This document shows, in pieces, positions 32,936-41,700 of a stretch of 64,000 nucleotides of DNA. The translations under genes and the position numbers were made by a program. Numbering within the stretch: position 1 is the first letter of the stretch; every line of letters starts with the position of its first letter. The notes under the pieces were generated by a model that was not told where the DNA came from, searched no databases, and worked only from the letters and a program-made list of their open reading frames with translations. This DNA comes from Rubrobacter xylanophilus (lineage in GTDB: Bacteria > Actinomycetota > Rubrobacteria > Rubrobacterales > Rubrobacteraceae), in NCBI RefSeq assembly GCF_007164525.1, contig NZ_AP019791.1:855501-919500 (forward strand). Direction: 5' to 3'.

Positions 32936-34846
32936 GTGACGGCGGAGAACCGCGGGCGGGCTTTTTCGGGTGACCTTCTGGATCGCCGGGACTGGGTGTA
33001 CGTGCTGGCGCTCCTGGTGCCTTTTACCGTCTATACCCTGGTCCTCAAGGCCGCCAGGGTCGGCTCGCTGCCGGGAGACCCCGGGCTCCTTGGGACGTTT
33101 GGGCTCATGCGCTCGGACATCCTGTTCGACCTGGGGTACGCGCTGTTCTGGATCGGGCTGTTCGCGGTGGCGAGGAGGGGCCTGCCGCGTCTTTTGGTTG
33201 TCTGGCTCTTTCACGCGACGACCATAACGGTGGCCCTCATCGAGACCGGGGCCGCCCGGTTCTATGAGATCACCGGCTCCTCCCTCGACGCTACAACGAT
33301 CCTCTTCTTCCTCTCTTCGCCCAAAGAGGTAGGGACCGTGGTCGCCAGCGCGGTTACGCCGTCGCTCGTGGCGACGCTGGCGATTGCGCTCCTCTACGCA
33401 ATCTTCGGACCCTGGCTGCTGAGCCGCTTCGCCGCCCGCCGGTGGGGCCGGCAGACCGTGGAACCCGGCACGCCAAGAGCTTCCTGGCTCGGGTTTGCCG
33501 GGGCGGCGCTCGTCGCGTACGCGCTCGTCTCGCTCTCCCTTCTGCCCGGCGGGAAGGTGCCCGGCGCGAGCGAGACCTCCACGAGGGATGGTTTCCTCAA
33601 CGTGGCGCTCTCGGCGGTCGAAAGCTCGCCACTGCCGTACGTGGACGCTGAGAAGGTCCGCGAGAGCCTGCCCACGCAGACCAGGCTCGAACCGGCGGAG
33701 CGGACCAGGAAGCGCAACGTGGTGCTCATCTTCCTTGAGTCAACCCGTGCCAGCTCGGTCACCCCCTACAACGAAGACATACAGACCACGCCGTTTCTGG
33801 ACGAGCTGGCCGGACAGAGCCTCTTCGCCGAGCGGGCCTACGCGGCCATGCCGCACACCACCAACGCGCAGACCGCCACCATCTGCGGCATCGACCCGCC
33901 GACCAGGGAGGGCACGGCTTCGCTCGGGGACCGTATCCCCGCCCGCTGCCTCCCTGATCTGCTGAACGAACAGGGTTACAGAACCGCCTACTTCCAGTCG
34001 GCCACCGAGAACTTCGAGCGCCGCCCGGAGGTGGTCAAGAACATGGGCTACGAGGAGTTCTACTCCCTGGAGGACCTGGACAAGAAGGGCTTCCAGCGGG
34101 CCAACTACTTCGGCTACGAGGACGACATCCTGCTAGAGCCGAGCAGGAAGTGGCTGCAACAGAACGGCGACGAGCCCTTCTTCGTCACCTACAATACGAT
34201 CACGCCTCACCACCAGTACCTGGCCCCGGACAAACGCTACGGGCGCAAGCAGTTCGCCAAGGACGACACCGTCAACCGCTACCAGAACACCGTGCGTTAC
34301 CTCGATTTCTTCGTCAAGAACCTGATCCGGCAGTACAAGGAGATGGGGCTCTACGAGAACACCGTCTTCGTTATCCTGGGCGATCACGGGGAAGCCTTCG
34401 GCGAGCACGGGCGCTACCAGCACGACAATGTGATCTGGGAGGAGGGGTTGCGCATCCCGATGATGGTCCTGGATCCCTCGCGCCCCGCGGGGCGCATCAA
34501 GGCGCCGGTCGGGGAGCTGGACGTCCTCCCCACCGTGGCGGACGCTCTGGGTTACCGGGTGGAGGGAGGGGAGTACCCGGGACGTTCGATGCTCGACCCG
34601 TTGCCGGAGGACCGCACCCTCAAGTTCAGCTGCTGGTACGAGAACAAGTGCCTGGCGAGCGTGAAGGGAGACAAAAAGTACATCTACCACTTCGGCGACC
34701 GGCCCGAGGAGTTCTACGACCTCTCGAAGGACCCCCTGGAGAAGAACAACATCATCGATGAAGTCGCTCCGGAGGAGATAAAAGCGCGGCGCGAGGAGCT
34801 GCTGGAGTGGCGCGCCCGGGCGGACACCGCCTACGGCTCGCCGTAG
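32936..34846 (+). CDS. Membrane sulfatase, LtaS/alkaline-phosphatase-superfamily type
   Basis: The 636-residue protein has five TM helices in the first ~230 residues and an extracytoplasmic sulfatase-fold domain. Visible sites are NVVLIFLESTRASS, the nucleophile-Thr region PHTTNAQTATICG, TITPHHQYLAP and VILGDHGEAFGEHGRYQHD. Such enzymes transfer glycerol-phosphate or phosphoethanolamine to cell-surface polymers or lipids. The substrate cannot be assigned. GTG 32936 is the start. The next gene on this strand is the excisionase-like gene at 44.7 kb. Confidence 0.8.
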   Translation: MTAENRGRAFSGDLLDRRDWVYVLALLVPFTVYTLVLKAARVGSLPGDPGLLGTFGLMRSDILFDLGYALFWIGLFAVARRGLPRLLVVWLFHATTITVALIETGAARFYEITGSSLDATTILFFLSSPKEVGTVVASAVTPSLVATLAIALLYAIFGPWLLSRFAARRWGRQTVEPGTPRASWLGFAGAALVAYALVSLSLLPGGKVPGASETSTRDGFLNVALSAVESSPLPYVDAEKVRESLPTQTRLEPAERTRKRNVVLIFLESTRASSVTPYNEDIQTTPFLDELAGQSLFAERAYAAMPHTTNAQTATICGIDPPTREGTASLGDRIPARCLPDLLNEQGYRTAYFQSATENFERRPEVVKNMGYEEFYSLEDLDKKGFQRANYFGYEDDILLEPSRKWLQQNGDEPFFVTYNTITPHHQYLAPDKRYGRKQFAKDDTVNRYQNTVRYLDFFVKNLIRQYKEMGLYENTVFVILGDHGEAFGEHGRYQHDNVIWEEGLRIPMMVLDPSRPAGRIKAPVGELDVLPTVADALGYRVEGGEYPGRSMLDPLPEDRTLKFSCWYENKCLASVKGDKKYIYHFGDRPEEFYDLSKDPLEKNNIIDEVAPEEIKARREELLEWRARADTAYGSP

Positions 34847-34863
34847 CGAGGTCCGCGGAGGGT

Positions 34864-35256
34864 TCAGTCGTGACGCACGTGCTCTAGAGAGACCTTCAGG
34901 AGCTTGCGGACGTGGTTGTCGGCGAGGGAGTAGTGGACCGTCTTGCCCTCCCGGCGGGGCTTGACCAGGTGGGCGGCCCGCAGGGTCCTGAGCTGGTGGG
35001 AGACTGCCGACTGGCTCATCCCCAGGATCGCCTGCAGGTCGCAGACGCAGAGTTCCCTCTCCGCGAGGGCGCTGAGGATGCTCATCCTCACGGGGTAGCC
35101 CACGGCCTTGAGGAGCTCGCTCGCGGCCTCGATCTCCTCCTTCGGCGGCATGCCCCTGAGTGCCTCGGACACGTGATCCGGATGCGCCCCCTTCTCGTCG
35201 CACATGGGAGAGCCGGCGAGACCGGTACGGCTGAGGTTTTGGGCCGTGTCCTGCAT
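34864..35256 (-). CDS. SmtB-type Zn-responsive ArsR regulator
   Basis: The 130-residue winged-helix protein has C-x-C in ERELCVCDLQ, the recognition helix SQSAVSHQLRTLR and an alpha5-type site DNHVRKLLKV followed by SLEHVRHD (D, H, H, H), the zinc site of SmtB/ZiaR. It is 26 bases downstream of the ZIP gene and on the same strand, so they form an operon. ATG 35256 is chosen; GTG 35271 is possible. It is the best candidate to bind the ATGAAC-type palindromes. Confidence 0.85.
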   Translation of the reverse strand: MQDTAQNLSRTGLAGSPMCDEKGAHPDHVSEALRGMPPKEEIEAASELLKAVGYPVRMSILSALAERELCVCDLQAILGMSQSAVSHQLRTLRAAHLVKPRREGKTVHYSLADNHVRKLLKVSLEHVRHD

Positions 35257-35282
35257 GGCTTGAGTATACACCGGCCGGGCCG

Positions 35283-35984
35283 CTAGCCGCCCGGCAGAAC
35301 GAGGAGGCCGGCGGTAGTAACCACAAACGTCGCCACGAAGAGGAGTCCGGAGCTTTTGCCGGGGTGCTCCGCCCGGGCCTCCGGGAGCAGGTGTCCGGCG
35401 CCCACGTACGCCAGCACGCCGCCGGCGGCGCCGGTCAGGATCCCGAGGAATGAGCCGCCGGGTATGGGGAGAGCTAGCGTCAGAACGGACGCCAACGGGA
35501 TAGCGAGCCCGAGCAGGAGCGCCGTCCGGATGACCCTCCGGCGGGCGACGCGCGCCGCAGCGAGGACGGCGGCCACCGAGATCCCGACCGGCACCTGATG
35601 GATGAAGACGCCGAGCCCGACCATTCCGGCGGAGATCTCCGAGATCCGCCCGCTCACCCCCACGACGAAGCCGTCGGCGAGGTTGTGGATCGCGAGCCCG
35701 AGCACGAACGGTCCCTGGGCGTGTTTGCCGGTGTCTTCCGGCGAGTGGTGCGTGTGGGCGCGGGTGAAGGACTCCGTCAGGAAGAGCAGCGAGAACCCGC
35801 CGACGAACCCCAGAACCGCCCGGTTATCCGCCAGCTCCAGGCCCTCGGGGAAGAGGTCGCCGAACGCCAGGGACAGCAGGATCCCGGCGGCGATCGCGAC
35901 GAGGTACGATCGCCCCCTCGGGGTCAGCTCCCCGCCGAGCAGAGCCAGGAGGCTCGCGCCCGAGAAAGCCGCCGCGGAGAGCAT
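35283..35984 (-). CDS. ZIP-family metal transporter
   Basis: The 233-residue protein has eight hydrophobic segments, a His-containing loop (TRAHTHHSPEDTGKHAQG) after TM3, and the canonical ZIP sites LAIHNLADGFVVG in TM4 and GVFIHQVPVGISVAAVLA in TM5. Its His-containing motifs fit zinc uptake better than those of the other two ZIPs. It is co-transcribed with the SmtB-type regulator. Confidence 0.88.
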   Translation of the reverse strand: MLSAAAFSGASLLALLGGELTPRGRSYLVAIAAGILLSLAFGDLFPEGLELADNRAVLGFVGGFSLLFLTESFTRAHTHHSPEDTGKHAQGPFVLGLAIHNLADGFVVGVSGRISEISAGMVGLGVFIHQVPVGISVAAVLAAARVARRRVIRTALLLGLAIPLASVLTLALPIPGGSFLGILTGAAGGVLAYVGAGHLLPEARAEHPGKSSGLLFVATFVVTTAGLLVLPGG

Positions 35985-36061
35985 GGCGACGAGGATGCGG
36001 TCACCTAACCCACCACCTGCCTTGAACGCGGAAAGATCCGGACGCGCTCCTCTATCCTACT

Positions 36062-38326
36062 CTAGACGCGCCTCCCGCGGAACAGGCGCAGCCCGTTCAG
36101 GGTCACGCCGATGGACGTCCCCATGTCGGCGAGCACGGCGAGCCAGAGGGTTACGAGCCCGAAGGGTGCCAGCAAGACGAAGACGCCCTTGATCAGAATC
36201 GAGACGAAGATGTTCTGCTTTATGATCCTCTCCGCCGCCCTGGAGAGCCGCACTGCCGCGGCGAGCTTCCTGAGATCGTCCTGCATGAGCGCCACGTCCG
36301 CCGTCTCCAGCGCCACGTCCGTTCCCGCCGCGCCCATCGCGAAGCCGACCGATGCAGCAGCGAGGGCCGGCGCGTCGTTGATGCCGTCCCCGACCATCCC
36401 GGCGTTTCCTTTCTTCGTCACCAGCTCGCGCACGGCCTCGACCTTCTGCTCGGGCAGAAGCTGCGCCCGGTAGCCGATGCCTAAAGTGTCCGCCACCCGC
36501 CGGGCGGGGGCTTCGGAGTCGCCGGTGAGCATCACCAACTCCTCCACACCCGCCGAGCGGAGCGTCCGAAGCGCGGCATGGGTGTCGGAGCGGATGGCAT
36601 CGGCGAGCCCGAAGACGGCGATAGGACCTCTCCCGTCGCCGAGGATCACGGGCGTCTCGCCGGCCTCCTCTACCTTTCGGAGCGCGGAGCGGGCGGCGTC
36701 CAGAGATATGCCTCTCTCGGCAAAGAGCCGGGGGCTGCCGATCAGGTACCGGCGGCCCTCGACCTCGCCCTCCGCGCCCCGGCCCGCGACGGTGCGGAAG
36801 TTCGCGACTTCCGGCAGCTTGCGTTCCCCGGCGGCGGAGAGGATCGCGTGCGCCAGCGGATGTTCCGAGCGGCGCTCCAGCGCCGCCGCGAGCACGACCG
36901 CCTCTTCCTCCGTACCGCCGAGCGCCAGCACCCGCTCGACGACGGGCCGGCCCTCGGTGAGGGTGCCGGTCTTGTCGAAGAGCAGAGCTTTGAGACGGCC
37001 CGCGGCCTCCAGCACCGCCCCGCCCTTGATGAGGATGCCGCGCCTGGAGGCCGCGCCGATCCCGGAGACGACCGTTACCGGGGTCGAGATCACCAGGGAG
37101 CACGGGCAGGCGATGATCAAGAGCGCCAGCGCCCGGTAGAACCACGTCCCGAAGTCCGCTCCCAGGAGCGGCGGGATCGTGGCGAGCGCGACCGCCACGG
37201 CCACCACCACCGGCGTGTAGACGCGCGAGAAGCGGTCCACGAACTGCTCGGCGGGGGCCTTGCTCCCCTGGGCCTCCTCCACCATGCGCGCGATGCGCTG
37301 CAGGGTGGAGTCCTTTGCCCCCTTCGTCGCGCGCACCACGATGCCGCCCGGGCCGTTGAGGCTGCCGGAGAATACACTATCGCCGGCGGACTTCTCTACG
37401 GGTATGCTCTCGCCCGTTACCGGGGCCTCGTCCACCGTGGTGTGCCCCTCGACCAGCACGCCGTCGACGGCGAGCCTCTCCCCCGGCCGCACGACGACGA
37501 GCTCCCCGACGCCGACCTCATCCGCCGGAACCGTGGTCTCGACGCCGTCTCTTCTGACGAGCACCTCATCCGGGGCGAGCCGCATCAGCGCCCGCACCGC
37601 CCCCCGCGTGCGGTCTATGGCAAAGACCTGAAGCGCGTTGCCGGTGGCGAACAGAACCACCACGAGCGCCGCCTCGCCCCAGGCCCCAATGCCGGCCGCC
37701 CCGATGGCCGCCGCGCTCATGAGCACGTTCATGTCCATGTGCCGGCTCTTGAGCGCCGAGAGCGCCGCCCGGAAGATGGGCAGGCCACCGACCACGATCG
37801 CCGCGGCGTAGGCCCCGACCCGCGCCACCTCGGGCGCGCCGAGCAGACCCGACGCCAAACCGACGAGGAACAGGAGCGCCGAGGCCGCCGTCAAGAGCGC
37901 TCTCGGGGTGCGCCAGAAGGGCGTCCTCTCCGCCTCCTCGGTCCGGCCCACCCCGTAGCCGGCGTCCCGCACGACCTTCTCCAGTTGCTCGACCGTCACG
38001 GAGACTTCGTGCTCGGCGTCGAGCCTGCCGGCGGCGAAGTTCACGGTGGCCCTGTAGACGCCGGGGAGCTGGCCGACCCGCTTCTCGACCGTGGCGGCGC
38101 AGCTCGCGCAGTCCATTCCCTCCACCCGGACCACGGTGCGCTCGGCGGCGTCCCCGTAGCCGTCCTCGCCACCGTCCGCAGGCCGGGCCGGGGTCTTGAC
38201 GACACCCAACCCGTTCCCGCCGGAGGGAGCGCAGCAGTCGTCGGTGCAGCCGGGGCCGGGAGCCTGCCCGGGGGTTCCATCCGGATTCTGGTCCGGCTGA
38301 AAAACGGGAAGTTGCCTCTTCTTCAC
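36062..38326 (-). CDS. P1B-2-type Zn/Cd/Pb ATPase (CPC)
   Basis: The 754-residue pump has a short Cys-rich N-terminus (CTDDCCAP, residues 27-34), an HMA domain with GMDCASC (C73, C76), TGES at 304-307, CPC at 407-409, DKTGTL from 451, GDGINDAPAL and a TM8 Asp in LADMGTSIGVTLNGLRL, the ZntA/CadA signature. It exports Zn, Cd and Pb. GTG 38326 overlaps the CadC-type regulator stop, so arsR and pump are translationally coupled. Confidence 0.93.
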   Translation of the reverse strand: MKKRQLPVFQPDQNPDGTPGQAPGPGCTDDCCAPSGGNGLGVVKTPARPADGGEDGYGDAAERTVVRVEGMDCASCAATVEKRVGQLPGVYRATVNFAAGRLDAEHEVSVTVEQLEKVVRDAGYGVGRTEEAERTPFWRTPRALLTAASALLFLVGLASGLLGAPEVARVGAYAAAIVVGGLPIFRAALSALKSRHMDMNVLMSAAAIGAAGIGAWGEAALVVVLFATGNALQVFAIDRTRGAVRALMRLAPDEVLVRRDGVETTVPADEVGVGELVVVRPGERLAVDGVLVEGHTTVDEAPVTGESIPVEKSAGDSVFSGSLNGPGGIVVRATKGAKDSTLQRIARMVEEAQGSKAPAEQFVDRFSRVYTPVVVAVAVALATIPPLLGADFGTWFYRALALLIIACPCSLVISTPVTVVSGIGAASRRGILIKGGAVLEAAGRLKALLFDKTGTLTEGRPVVERVLALGGTEEEAVVLAAALERRSEHPLAHAILSAAGERKLPEVANFRTVAGRGAEGEVEGRRYLIGSPRLFAERGISLDAARSALRKVEEAGETPVILGDGRGPIAVFGLADAIRSDTHAALRTLRSAGVEELVMLTGDSEAPARRVADTLGIGYRAQLLPEQKVEAVRELVTKKGNAGMVGDGINDAPALAAASVGFAMGAAGTDVALETADVALMQDDLRKLAAAVRLSRAAERIIKQNIFVSILIKGVFVLLAPFGLVTLWLAVLADMGTSIGVTLNGLRLFRGRRV

Positions 38327-38700
38327 GCGGGTACCTCCGTGTCCCGCGAGACCTCCGCCGACTCACCAAGCACTGCGGAAAGCAGCGAAAGCCCCTCATC
38401 CGTCAGGGAGTACATCACCAGCTTGCCGTCTCTACGAGATTTCACCAGGCCGACCGAGCGCAGCACCCTCATATGGTGCGAGACCAGGTTCTGGGCGCGC
38501 GAGGAGATCCAGGCCAGGTCGCACACGCAAAGTTCCTCACCCTCGCGCAAAGCCACCGCCAGCATGAGCCGGGTGGGATCCGAGAGCGCCCGGGTGCGCT
38601 CGGCGGCGTCCCGGGCAGCCTCCTCGGCGAGGAGCTTCCCGCGGATCTCCTCCGCCCGTGGAGCATCCAGACAGAGCAGGTCGCAACGGTCATCGGCCAT
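38323..38700 (-). CDS. CadC-like ArsR repressor
   Basis: The 125-residue winged-helix protein has C6 and C10 (DRCDLLC) plus C58 and C60 (ELCVCD), which are essentially the four Cd/Pb ligands of CadC (C7, C11, C58, C60). The recognition helix is SRAQNLVSHHMRVLR. It lies directly before the CPC ATPase gene with a 4-base overlap. It should derepress that pump on Cd, Pb or Zn. Confidence 0.9.
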   Translation of the reverse strand: MADDRCDLLCLDAPRAEEIRGKLLAEEAARDAAERTRALSDPTRLMLAVALREGEELCVCDLAWISSRAQNLVSHHMRVLRSVGLVKSRRDGKLVMYSLTDEGLSLLSAVLGESAEVSRDTEVPA

Positions 38701-38714
38701 AACTTATCCTAACG

Positions 38715-38746
38715 TCTGTTGATACATCGATGGGTAGATTAACAGA
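38715..38746. promoter_or_regulatory. Candidate CadC operator
   Basis: TCTGTT at 38715-38720 and AACAGA at 38741-38746 are inverted around 20 bases, 15 bases upstream of the cadC-like start. The arms are short, so this is a weak call. Confidence 0.4.
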
Positions 38747-38809
38747 TTTCGGCGCGGGGTTCGAGCGGACGGCAGGGTCGACCGCTATGCAACCTCTCTC
38801 TGATCCGCC

Positions 38810-39090
38810 CCGGCAAGGATCGCCTGCCGCCAGGCGGCTAGCGTGAGTTGGCCGCACTACCGGGCCTCGCCGATAACAACGTGAAGCGAAGGGCCGGGGG
38901 TCGACCCCGATGGTCGGCCCGCGGACCATCACGTGGAGTTGCGCCTTGCGCTGTGACCGGGGTAGCGCAGCCCGGGGTCCCCGGCGGTTGCGGAAGCGGA
39001 GCTGTAGCGACCCTTCAGGGCGGCCTCAGGCCGCCGCCGGGGTGGGTGCGCGGGCCTGCCACGGGAGTTTGGCGGCTCCCAACGGCTTCC
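38810..39090. repeat. Diverged dispersed repeat, copy 2, hairpin-rich
   Basis: This is the counterpart of 6133-6390. Shared blocks include GGATCGCCT, GGGCCGGGGG, GCAGCCCGG and the hairpin pair CCCTTCAGGG-CGGCCTCAGGCCG. It fills most of the gene-free gap 38747-39124 between the cadC-like gene and the nuclease gene. No coding frame is shared between the copies. Confidence 0.45.
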
Positions 39091-39124
39091 GCTCGTGAAA
39101 CCTCCTCGCAGCAGCGTTGGCCCG

Positions 39125-40135
39125 TCAGGGAGCGTCCACCTCGGGACAGGCGCTCCACAATCCCGCGCCCCTCTCCTCGGCCTCTTCCCTCGCCCGCTCG
39201 AACTCACGGCGGTAGGTGTGCGGGAAGTCGGTGGTACGGGCGAGGCCCTGCTCTATGAGGTCCTCGTTAAAGAGGCGCTCGTAGCGACCGTCGCCGTCGG
39301 TATCCAGGTAGACGTAGGCAAGGGTGCGGCCGTAAGCGTCTTCTGAGTCTCCGATGCGCGGGATCTCCAACCTTACGAGCCGACCTTCACGCACGACCCT
39401 GCCTTCTTCGTCGGTCTGCCTCTCGTAGAGGACCTGCTTCGTGTAGCTGGACGCCTGCGGTCCGAAGCAACCAATGGGCTGGTCAGGCGCCACGGTCTCC
39501 GGGGTGTCCACTCCTATGAGGCGCACGAGTGTCGTCCTGCCCTGAGTCTCGACTTCGATGGTGTCTCCATCGGTGACCTTCGTGACCTCTCCGTAGAGTT
39601 GGTCGGAGCCGCCCATGCGGTAGATCAGGCCGTCGAAACCAACCCGCGAGACCGGATAGAAGAGCAGCGCGAAGACGAGAGCAACGGCGACGAAGACGCG
39701 CTCGGAGTTGCCGCCGCTGACGACGCGGTACTCGTCGCGGCCGGGGAAGACGGCGATCAGGCGGCTCGGCCAGAAGAGCTGCACTCCTCCGAGGGTCATC
39801 ATGTCGGTGAAGAGGTGAGATCCGTAGCCTACCCCCACGGCGATCATCGCGGCCGGCTGGCCGGTGATCCACCACAAAAGCGAGCCGAGAGTTATCGTGG
39901 CGAGGATTAAGGCGAGCAGGGAGTGCAGGAAGGAGCGGTGACCGAAGGTGCGATACAGGTCCTCCGAGACGCCGCCGAGCTGGTGGCCGAGCCAGCTCTT
40001 GGGGTAATCGGCGTCGGGCAGGACGGAGCAGACCGCCGCGGCGAGGACCGAGGGCGTCTCGTAGTGGAAGTCGAAGACCGCGGAGGCTGCGAACAGGCAG
40101 CACTCGCCGAAGACTATGTGCGTGGCGACCTTCAC
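39125..40135 (-). CDS. YdjM-like membrane hydrolase fused to a thermonuclease domain
   Basis: The 336-residue protein has two parts. Residues ~1-175 match the YdjM/DUF457 membrane family: THIVFGECC, DADYPKSWLGHQ, GHRSFLHSL and GYGSHLFTDMMT supply His/Asp metal-type sites among four TM helices. Residues ~180-330 are a staphylococcal-nuclease domain: VTDGDTIEV, VRLIGVDTPET, DAYGRTLAYVYLD and ARTTDFPHTYRREFERA. It also has DTDGDGRYERLF, an EF-hand-like loop. It would place a Ca2+-dependent nuclease at the membrane. GTG 40135 overlaps the preceding stop. Confidence 0.82.
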   Translation of the reverse strand: MKVATHIVFGECCLFAASAVFDFHYETPSVLAAAVCSVLPDADYPKSWLGHQLGGVSEDLYRTFGHRSFLHSLLALILATITLGSLLWWITGQPAAMIAVGVGYGSHLFTDMMTLGGVQLFWPSRLIAVFPGRDEYRVVSGGNSERVFVAVALVFALLFYPVSRVGFDGLIYRMGGSDQLYGEVTKVTDGDTIEVETQGRTTLVRLIGVDTPETVAPDQPIGCFGPQASSYTKQVLYERQTDEEGRVVREGRLVRLEIPRIGDSEDAYGRTLAYVYLDTDGDGRYERLFNEDLIEQGLARTTDFPHTYRREFERAREEAEERGAGLWSACPEVDAP

Positions 40136-40767
40136 TCGTCCTTTGGCCTCTGCATCTTGAAGAAGAAGGGCCGGAGGCCGTACATGAGGGCGAAGGCTAT
40201 GCCGGCGAGGATGTAGAGGCTCTGGTCGTCGAGGCCGAGGCTCACGTAGCGGACCGCCATCGCTACCGCGGCCACCACGAAGATGACCGGCGTCATGTCC
40301 ACGTAGCGTTTCTCGTCTTCGAGGCGCAGCTCCACCACCTCGGCGCCGAGGCGCTCTATGGCGGTACGTCCCGTACCCGCGAGGTGACCCTCTACAACTA
40401 CGCGCTTGCCCTTCACTATGGGACGTACGTGCTCTATCTCGCCCATGGAGGAGCGGTAGAGGGCGCGTTGCAATCCTGCCTCGTCCACGTCGCGGCCCCT
40501 CACCTCACCGAGTTCCTTCGGGTCGAGCAGGCCAGCGCGCCACGCTTCGAGCGCCAGGTGGACCAGCGCGGCCTTCCTCGCGCCCGCCGGTATACGGAAG
40601 TCCTCGCCGACACCCCCGTCGATCCCGCTCTGGTGACGGTAACGGCGGGAGGTGTCGAAACCTCGACCCGGGCGGCCGGCTCTACCCGTCGAGAAGTCAG
40701 GGAAGCTGTTACCGCCGGACGGCCGTCGGCGGTCCCTGCCGTTGCTCTTTGAGGTGTCGAAGTCCAA
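40132..40767 (-). CDS. Hypothetical protein with two C-terminal TM helices
   Basis: The 211-residue protein has a basic, Ser/Gly-rich N-terminus (~60 residues), a soluble middle with IVKGKRVVVEGHLAGTGRT, and two C-terminal TM helices (TPVIFVVAAVAMAVRYV and LYILAGIAFALMYGL). The TTG start at 40767 is the best available. It is coupled to the nuclease fusion by a 4-base overlap. I do not recognise the family. Confidence 0.6.
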   Translation of the reverse strand: MDFDTSKSNGRDRRRPSGGNSFPDFSTGRAGRPGRGFDTSRRYRHQSGIDGGVGEDFRIPAGARKAALVHLALEAWRAGLLDPKELGEVRGRDVDEAGLQRALYRSSMGEIEHVRPIVKGKRVVVEGHLAGTGRTAIERLGAEVVELRLEDEKRYVDMTPVIFVVAAVAMAVRYVSLGLDDQSLYILAGIAFALMYGLRPFFFKMQRPKDE

Positions 40768-40889
40768 GCGCCTCGCCTTCTCCCGCCCGTGCGTGTGATC
40801 TTCTCTCTTATATAGGGTTTCTCACACACGGATACCCCCCTCTTCCGGCACGGACGGCTACGTCTCCATCGTGTCGGTGCGGACGCGCC

Positions 40890-41087
40890 TTACGGCGTCC
40901 TCGCTGAAGCCCGCGTCCATGGGCTTGCCTTTTCCAGGCGGCCGAGGGCCTCGGCCAGCAGGGCCTTCACCATCCCGGCGTGCTGCCTCAAGGACGGAGG
41001 TCTGCCCTCGTAAGCGTACCGCAGGGTTATCTTCAGACCGCCCTCCCGGGCGCGGGACACGCAGACGGATAGGAGACGTGCTCTCAA
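40890..41087 (-). CDS. Small hypothetical protein, coupled
   Basis: The 65-residue protein starts at TTG 41087, overlapping the stop of the preceding gene (TTGA), reading MRARLLSVCVSRAREGG with a helical HAGMVKALLAEALGRLEK. It is the last gene of the coupled lexA-like/primase module. The family is unknown. Confidence 0.5.
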   Translation of the reverse strand: MRARLLSVCVSRAREGGLKITLRYAYEGRPPSLRQHAGMVKALLAEALGRLEKASPWTRASARTP

Positions 41088-41356
41088 GGGACCGGTCCGT
41101 TGCCGCGGACGAGCCGAAGACGGGGACATCTCTTCGGCAGTACCTCTGCCAGCGCGGCCTCGTTGTCCCGCACCAGCCGCATCAGGCGGTCGGCGTGGTC
41201 GGGGTTCAAGGACTTCAGACCCTCGACCACTACCCTGTAGCCTGCCGGCCGCTCCGCGTCAGGTTCGGCATAGGCTTCGAGGCGCAGGAAGCGGAGCTTG
41301 CGGTAGAGGGTATTGGCCTCCCCGCGACGGCGGACCACCTCGTCGTAGCTGCTCAT
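41084..41356 (-). CDS. Small hypothetical protein, 90 aa
   Basis: The protein is helical and charged (SSYDEVVRRRGEANTLYRKL; ADRLMRLVRDNEAALAEVL). ATG 41356 follows AAAGGAG and overlaps the upstream TubC_N gene stop (ATGA). It sits in the coupled primase module. The function is unknown. Confidence 0.6.
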   Translation of the reverse strand: MSSYDEVVRRRGEANTLYRKLRFLRLEAYAEPDAERPAGYRVVVEGLKSLNPDHADRLMRLVRDNEAALAEVLPKRCPRLRLVRGNGPVP

Positions 41357-41700
41357 GCTTCGCTCCTTTCCCGGCGGCGGTACGCCTTCGCGTCCTCCAG
41401 CACCCAGGGCGGGCAATCGGAGGTCGCGACCTCGTGCCACTCGCCGGTGGTAGGGTCGTGCAGGGCAACGTAGCCGGGCTCTCTGGCCCACCGGATCACG
41501 AGCCCCCGGCGGTCCGCCTCCTCCAGCCTGCGGCGCTCGCGTTCGAGGTGCCGGATCAGGACTCGCTTGTGCTCGCGGAGGACGGCGTGCAGCTCGTCGG
41601 TTGCGGCGCCGGCGGGAGCGTCCACGCGCAGCGTGAGGCCGTTAGCTTCCAGGCGTACGTCTTGGCGGCGCAGCTCCTCAAACAGTGCGTGAGCACTCAT
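41353..41700 (-). CDS. TubC N-terminal docking-domain-like protein
   Basis: The 115-residue protein begins with a TubC_N-like fold: LFEELRRQDVRLEANGLTLR then LHAVLREHKRVLIRHL. The tail has EPGYVALHDPTTGEWHEVA. The TubC_N domain was named from NRPS docking but is also common beside primase genes in actinobacterial elements. Here it is coupled to the primase-like gene (ATGA), which suggests a docking or primase-partner role. Confidence 0.7.
   Translation of the reverse strand: MSAHALFEELRRQDVRLEANGLTLRVDAPAGAATDELHAVLREHKRVLIRHLERERRRLEEADRRGLVIRWAREPGYVALHDPTTGEWHEVATSDCPPWVLEDAKAYRRRERSEA

Noticed and set aside
39001-39040. Rho-independent terminator after the cadC-like gene region
   Set aside because: The hairpins here are upstream of the minus-strand cadC-like gene and belong to the dispersed repeat; there is no T-run.
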